Made by a program: the position numbers and the translations under genes. A stretch of 64,000 bases of DNA from Bubalus kerabau (taxonomy: Eukaryota; Chordata; Mammalia; Artiodactyla; Bovidae): NCBI RefSeq assembly GCF_029407905.1, contig NC_073633.1:28348501-28412500 (forward strand). Reading direction: 5' to 3'. How positions within the stretch are numbered: position 1 is the first letter of the stretch; each line of letters starts with the position of its first letter. Under the pieces are notes generated by a model. That model was not told where the DNA came from, did not search any database, and worked only from the letters and a program-made list of their open reading frames with translations. Below, piece by piece: positions 60,151 to 64,000 of this stretch.

Positions 60151-60621
60151 TCACACAGAGCACAGTAGTACACAGCCGAGTCTGATGCTTGCACTGCCTG
60201 TTTCTGCAGGTGGAAGGAGCTGTCACGCTTAACAAGAGTGGCCTGGAAACCTTTACTCTTTGGGTTCTGGTCTGACATTGAGCCCTTTAGGAGGAATTGA
60301 GGAGCTTTGTTGAGATGCTGGATGTACCAGAAAAGAAAGGGAGCAGAATCAGCAGTCTGGTAAACGCAGTTCAGGGTCATGAGAGCCCCCTCTGAGACAG
60401 TCACTGGGCCCTCTGTCTGGTTCACTGAGTCACCATTGGTCCCTCCTGGAAGAGAATCACTTTGTTATTGTAGAAATGTACAGGAGGAGTTTTCAGTCAG
60501 AGAAGAAAAATAAAACTTTCCCACAATTATAAGAAAGAGAAAAATCATTAACATTTAGAATAAAATGTTACTTACTGAATATTAAGATGATCAGAAGAAC
60601 TGAGTGAGTGGCAGAATGTAT
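60151..60621 (-). pseudogene. TRAV16: TRAV16-like V segment, copy B, usual start codon lost
   Basis: The V exon (60151-60445, acceptor TTCTCTTCCAG) is fully open: GGTNGDSVNQTEG after splicing, Cys23 in LNCVYQT, FWYIQHLNKAP, GFQATLVKRDSSFHLQK, SDSAVYYCALCD (Cys104). The leader exon is 60576-60621 with donor GTAAGT, but the ATG of copy A is ATA here (60619-60621) and no other ATG follows in the leader. An in-frame ATG does exist 54 bp upstream (60673-60675); it would prepend 18 mostly polar residues. Germline CDR3 contains an extra Cys (CALCD). Either an unproductive gene or one using a new start; I list it as a probable pseudogene. Family name as tentative as for copy A. Confidence 0.8.
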
Positions 60622-60811
60622 GTTCGCAAAAGAAAACGATCCTTGTTCCCTGGAATACACAAATCTAGTCTCCATCTGAATATTACAGAAGCTCCTCGCT
60701 CAGAAACTGAGAGCCCCTTTCTGTACTGCAGCAATATTCTGTCTTGTGGCTACAAGCAGGCAAGTGAAACCAGCTCCTGAATACAATGAGGAAACGTATC
60801 TGAAGGAAGCC

Positions 60812-60825
60812 CCGCCCTCTGGTGG
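60812..60825 (-). promoter_or_regulatory. CTCF-like motif upstream of TRAV16-like copy B
   Basis: CCACCAGAGGGCGG on the minus strand, identical to 44699-44712 and at the same distance from the leader (about 190 bp). Confidence 0.6.
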
Positions 60826-61189
60826 TGATCGTGAAAATTGCACCACAGGGTTGTCTGACCTATTCCTCCTGATAATAGCTTGTAGGGGTACATACAGGAG
60901 AATGGGACAGGACCCTAAGAAGAGAGTCCTAAACATAAGCGTGCTGAGGGAAATATTCTATTATTCATTCCATAATTTTTTGCATGGTACAGGTATCTCT
61001 AGCTTCGCCAGAAGCCCCAGTTACAATTTCTAGATGGAATAGTCAGAGGTTTCTTCTTTGCTTGTGTCTCTGATTCCCATGGGTAAGAGAAGGATCCCTC
61101 TGTGTGGAAAGTGCTTCCTCCTCAACCCAAGTCATTTCTCTGAAGTAGTTATATTCATGTTGACTCTGTCAACATGCCGTGGAGAAAAT

Positions 61190-62396
61190 TTTTTGTAAGA
61201 CAGGTGTCGAATAATGTGCAGTTAAGTGATAAGGTTATTATCCTGATTTATCGTGGAATGACATATTTGTAAAACATAACAAAAATAAAATACATGACTT
61301 CTTTTTCACTGATAATGGTAGAGTTGATCTTCCAATTGGAAAACTATTTTTGGACCTTGAACATCAGGTAGCACAGAGAAAAGGAAAACAGATGAGATGA
61401 GCACTAACATTATCCAGCTTACTTCATGGAGGCAGCTTCCAGGCACCAGTGCATGAGGGATTTGCCAAAAATAATGCAGCTGTCTCATTGTGGGATTGAG
61501 ACAGGATAGGAAAAGAGAGATCCTGAAATACCTAAAAACTGTGGACCTCTGTACCAGAGAGGAGGAATGTTGACCAAGAAAGAAAGAGAGTTAAGTGCAA
61601 GGCAGGACTTGGAGGGGAGAGTTGGGGGGGGGGGTCGGATTGGAGCATCCTTGGATGACAGCAACCTTACCCCTTTAGTCTCATGAGAGACAGGTGACCT
61701 TACTTAGGTAACCTGGTTCTTCAAATGTCTTTTTACCTCTTGTCACATTCTTGCTTTAATTCAACTAAGTATTTTTTTTTTTAGAATATCAAGTTTAGAT
61801 GGTTAGTATATTAGCTGGGCACTCTTCATTCCTGAGGCTCGTGTGTGGCATCGATTTGTCTTCTGTTTGTTTGTTTGTTTTCTTAGGGATTCAGGGATCT
61901 CAGTGGAAAGAACTGTCGGCTCAGTGTCTGTCAGCCTGTTTGTCTAGTTTCTTGTACAATTATTTGTGCCAGTGAAGCGAACCCAGCAGAAGATTTAATG
62001 GGGTCATTTCATAGCTTGTTCTTTTCTCTAGGATAGGGTTTATTTTACGCAAAGTCCGACTATATTATGGTAAGAATTGCTGGCATTGTTCTTTGCTCAC
62101 ATAAACCATTTTAAGGCATGGGAACGTGTGGCTGCAGACAGCTGTGAGGTTGCCTTACACGGGCGCTCAGAGCAGCGTTGTCAATCCAGTAAAAATGGCT
62201 GTGACTAAGTCAGTTGAACTCAAGAACAGTCTTCTTCAAATGTGCCTTTTTCACCTACAGAGATTTTCTCACTAGTTAAAATGAATTTTGTTAGTTCTTA
62301 CCAAAACTGGGATCGTTTTTAATGCACATGCTTGCTGAGCTGTTCTTTTTGTTTGTTTTTTGTCTGCTCCAGGTCTTAGTTTAGGCTTGTGGGATC
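61190..62396. other. Duplicated flank without a recognised gene
   Basis: Paralogous to 46141-47416. Contains a poly-G tract (61624-61635). No V gene or recombination signal seen. Confidence 0.6.
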
Positions 62397-62485
62397 TAGT
62401 TCCCTGACTAGGGATCGAACCTGGGCCTGCTGCAATGTGAGTGCAGAGTCCTACTCACTGAACCAACCCTCCCCCTAAAATTAGA
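62378..62485 (-). mobile_element. SINE-like fragment
   Basis: TTCCCTGACTAGGGATCGAACC and CTGCAATGTGAGTGCAGAGTC look like a reversed tRNA-derived SINE; copy A is interrupted at this same place by the L1. Confidence 0.5.
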
Positions 62486-62685
62486 ATCTTGAGTTGAAGT
62501 TATCATGCTGGCAGAACTCTCTGGCTCATCAGATCACCTAGATTCTCTTAAACTCTTGTGCATTTTCAGGAATCCCTAGCTTCCAGCATTCATCCTGGAA
62601 ATTTACAGGGTTGTCTGCAATGTGGAAACCAAAATCAGATACAATTCCTATCTCAAATTGCTTTCAGTTGATTGAGGAGCATGTG

Positions 62686-62687
<2 letters not shown>

Positions 62688-62750
<63 letters not shown>
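62688..62750. repeat. Compound (TA)n(CA)n microsatellite
   Basis: About 20 TA units followed by about 10 CA units, abutting the SINE at 62751. Confidence 0.95.
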
Positions 62751-62955
62751 TACTTCCCTGGTTGCTCAGATGGTAAAGCGTCTGCCTACAAGGTGGGAGA
62801 CCTGGGTTCAATCCCTGGGTTGGGAAGATCTCCTGGAGAAGGAAATGGCAACCCACTCCAGTATCCTTGCCTGAAAAATCCCATGGAAGGAGGAGCCTGG
62901 TAGGTTACAGTCCATGGGGTCACAAAGAGTTGGACATGACTGAGTGACTTATAAC
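62751..62955 (+). mobile_element. Bov-tA type SINE
   Basis: TACTTCCCTGGTTGCTCAGATGG head to GACATGACTGAGTGAC. Confidence 0.88.
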
Positions 62956-63336
62956 TTTATGCCCTATCTTTACTCCCACTAGCCTGGACCCCAATATGTG
63001 AAATGAGGGATCAGACTGGAAGTAGAGAGCTGATGCAGTTACCACCGGGGGAATAAAACCTGCTAGAATGCTTTATTTCCCTACCGTTAAGATTTATTTT
63101 TGTTCCTTCATCTCCCTCTCCATTTCTGTGGCCTCTTTATTAAGCTGTTGAGCCCCCAGTGCTCAGGTGGCCAGCACCCAGTGTGCAGGACTCTAGGATG
63201 TCAGGGAGGAAGGCAGTGCTTACCTTCAGGTGGGTGTCCAGATTCACCCTAAGTGATGATGCTGACTATATCTGCCAAGACCATAAAACTGCTATAACTA
63301 TTAAACTCTGCATTTAAGTAGTTGTGTCTATAAATT
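62956..63336. other. No recognised gene
   Basis: Unique-looking sequence between two SINEs. Confidence 0.5.
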
Positions 63337-63545
63337 GGGTTTCCCCAGTAGCTCAGCAGTAAAGAATCTGCCTGCCAATTGAGGAGATGAGGGTTCGATC
63401 CCTGGGTCAGGAAGATCCCCTGGAGGAGAAAACAGCAACCCACTCCAGTATTCTTGCCTGTAAAATTCCACAGACAGAAGAGCCTGGCAGGCTACAGTCC
63501 ACAGGATTGCAAAGAGTCGGATGCCACTTAGCAACTGAGTACCAG
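63337..63545 (+). mobile_element. Bov-tA type SINE
   Basis: GGGTTTCCCCAGTAGCTCAG head to GCCACTTAGCAACTGAG tail. Confidence 0.88.
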
Positions 63546-63970
63546 ACACAATACACACATGCCTATAAATTATGAAATGACAATGATTCCGTATCCTGGC
63601 CACATCTCACAGACTGCCCAGCAGTAAACATTCATATCTTCCCACCTGCTGTGCCCACTACTGTCCTTCCAGAAAGTCTGCTCCCGGAAGGTGCAGGCAG
63701 GAGTTCAGCCTCAAAAGATGAGGGGACACTCTGTGCAATGGGCACGATTGTAGCAGAGACACAGAGAGTGACCAAAGTGGCTCCGCATTCCCGCTCATGA
63801 GCAGAGGAGTGTGGAGATGTTCCTGCTTGGTGAGTGGGTGGTAATTTCTCCTAGTCTCTTGAGCAGGTGAAAAGCCCACTCCACTGCCAAGATAGCTTAT
63901 TGTAAGAGTACATAAATACTTCTCTGACGTGTCTGAAACATGACTGACTGATGAATTAATTTTCCCTGCT
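63546..63970. other. No recognised gene
   Basis: A 73-codon minus frame has no recognisable features. The last 28 bases of the window (TTGTTCAGTCCCTAGATCATGTC) look like the start of a reversed SINE cut by the window edge. Confidence 0.45.
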
Positions 63971-64000
63971 TTTGCTGTTGTTCAGTCCCTAGATCATGTC

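Larger units (their letters stand above)
54947..62396. repeat. TRAV19 + TRAV16-like cassette, copy B
   Basis: Paralogue of 41560-47416, expanded between the two V genes by about 3.3 kb of extra sequence (SINEs, old L1, unique DNA). Its left edge is the breakpoint inside the TRAV19 CDR1. Confidence 0.8.

Overview
The window comes from a ruminant, most likely cattle or a close relative. The evidence is dense BovB LINE fragments, many Bov-tA type tRNA-derived SINEs and ruminant-type L1 copies around mammalian T-cell receptor V genes. There are no bacterial or viral genes. It is a stretch of the T-cell receptor alpha/delta (TRA/TRD) locus, and every V segment lies on the minus strand, so the locus runs from the right edge of the window (upstream) to the left edge (downstream).

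In transcription order I find nine V segments: a TRAV16-like gene with a lost initiator (60151-60621); a TRAV19-like relic cut off in CDR1 (54947-55292); an intact TRAV16-like gene (44043-44505); an intact TRAV19 (41700-42454); an intact TRDV1 (34084-34653); an intact TRAV26 (23471-24244); a second intact TRDV1 (12869-13424); a TRAV8-like pseudogene (1619-2059); and an intact TRAV22 (677-1207). Each intact gene has a leader exon with a signal peptide, a GT-AG intron, a V exon with Cys23, Trp41 and Cys104, and a recombination signal with a 23-bp spacer. Eight recombination signals can be placed to the base. Family names rest on recalled similarity to human and mouse V proteins, not on a search.

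The region grew by duplication. A unit of about 4.4 kb containing TRDV1 is present at about 9.78-14.22 kb and again at about 26.62-35.95 kb. The second copy was later split by a 4.9-kb L1 with an inverted 5' end and a 13-bp target duplication, and the first copy keeps the empty site. A TRAV19 + TRAV16-like cassette is present at about 41.6-47.4 kb and again at about 54.95-62.4 kb. The two cassettes are separated by a second, nearly full-length, 5'-inverted L1 (47417-54075). The downstream flank of TRAV22 (1-632) has a decayed paralogue at about 16.38-16.83 kb that stops just before the V gene would begin.

The genes work as a pool. During thymocyte development RAG joins one V segment to D/J segments (delta) or J segments (alpha) through the 23-bp-spacer signals, and the spliced leader-V-J(-C) product is one chain of the receptor. 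Mixing TRDV1 with TRAV genes is normal for this locus. Most remaining sequence is SINE, BovB, L1, MIR and microsatellite DNA. I saw no tRNA, rRNA or CRISPR. The most informative findings are changes in the V genes themselves, conserved CTCF-like motifs upstream of the TRAV16-like genes, and L1-dated duplication history.
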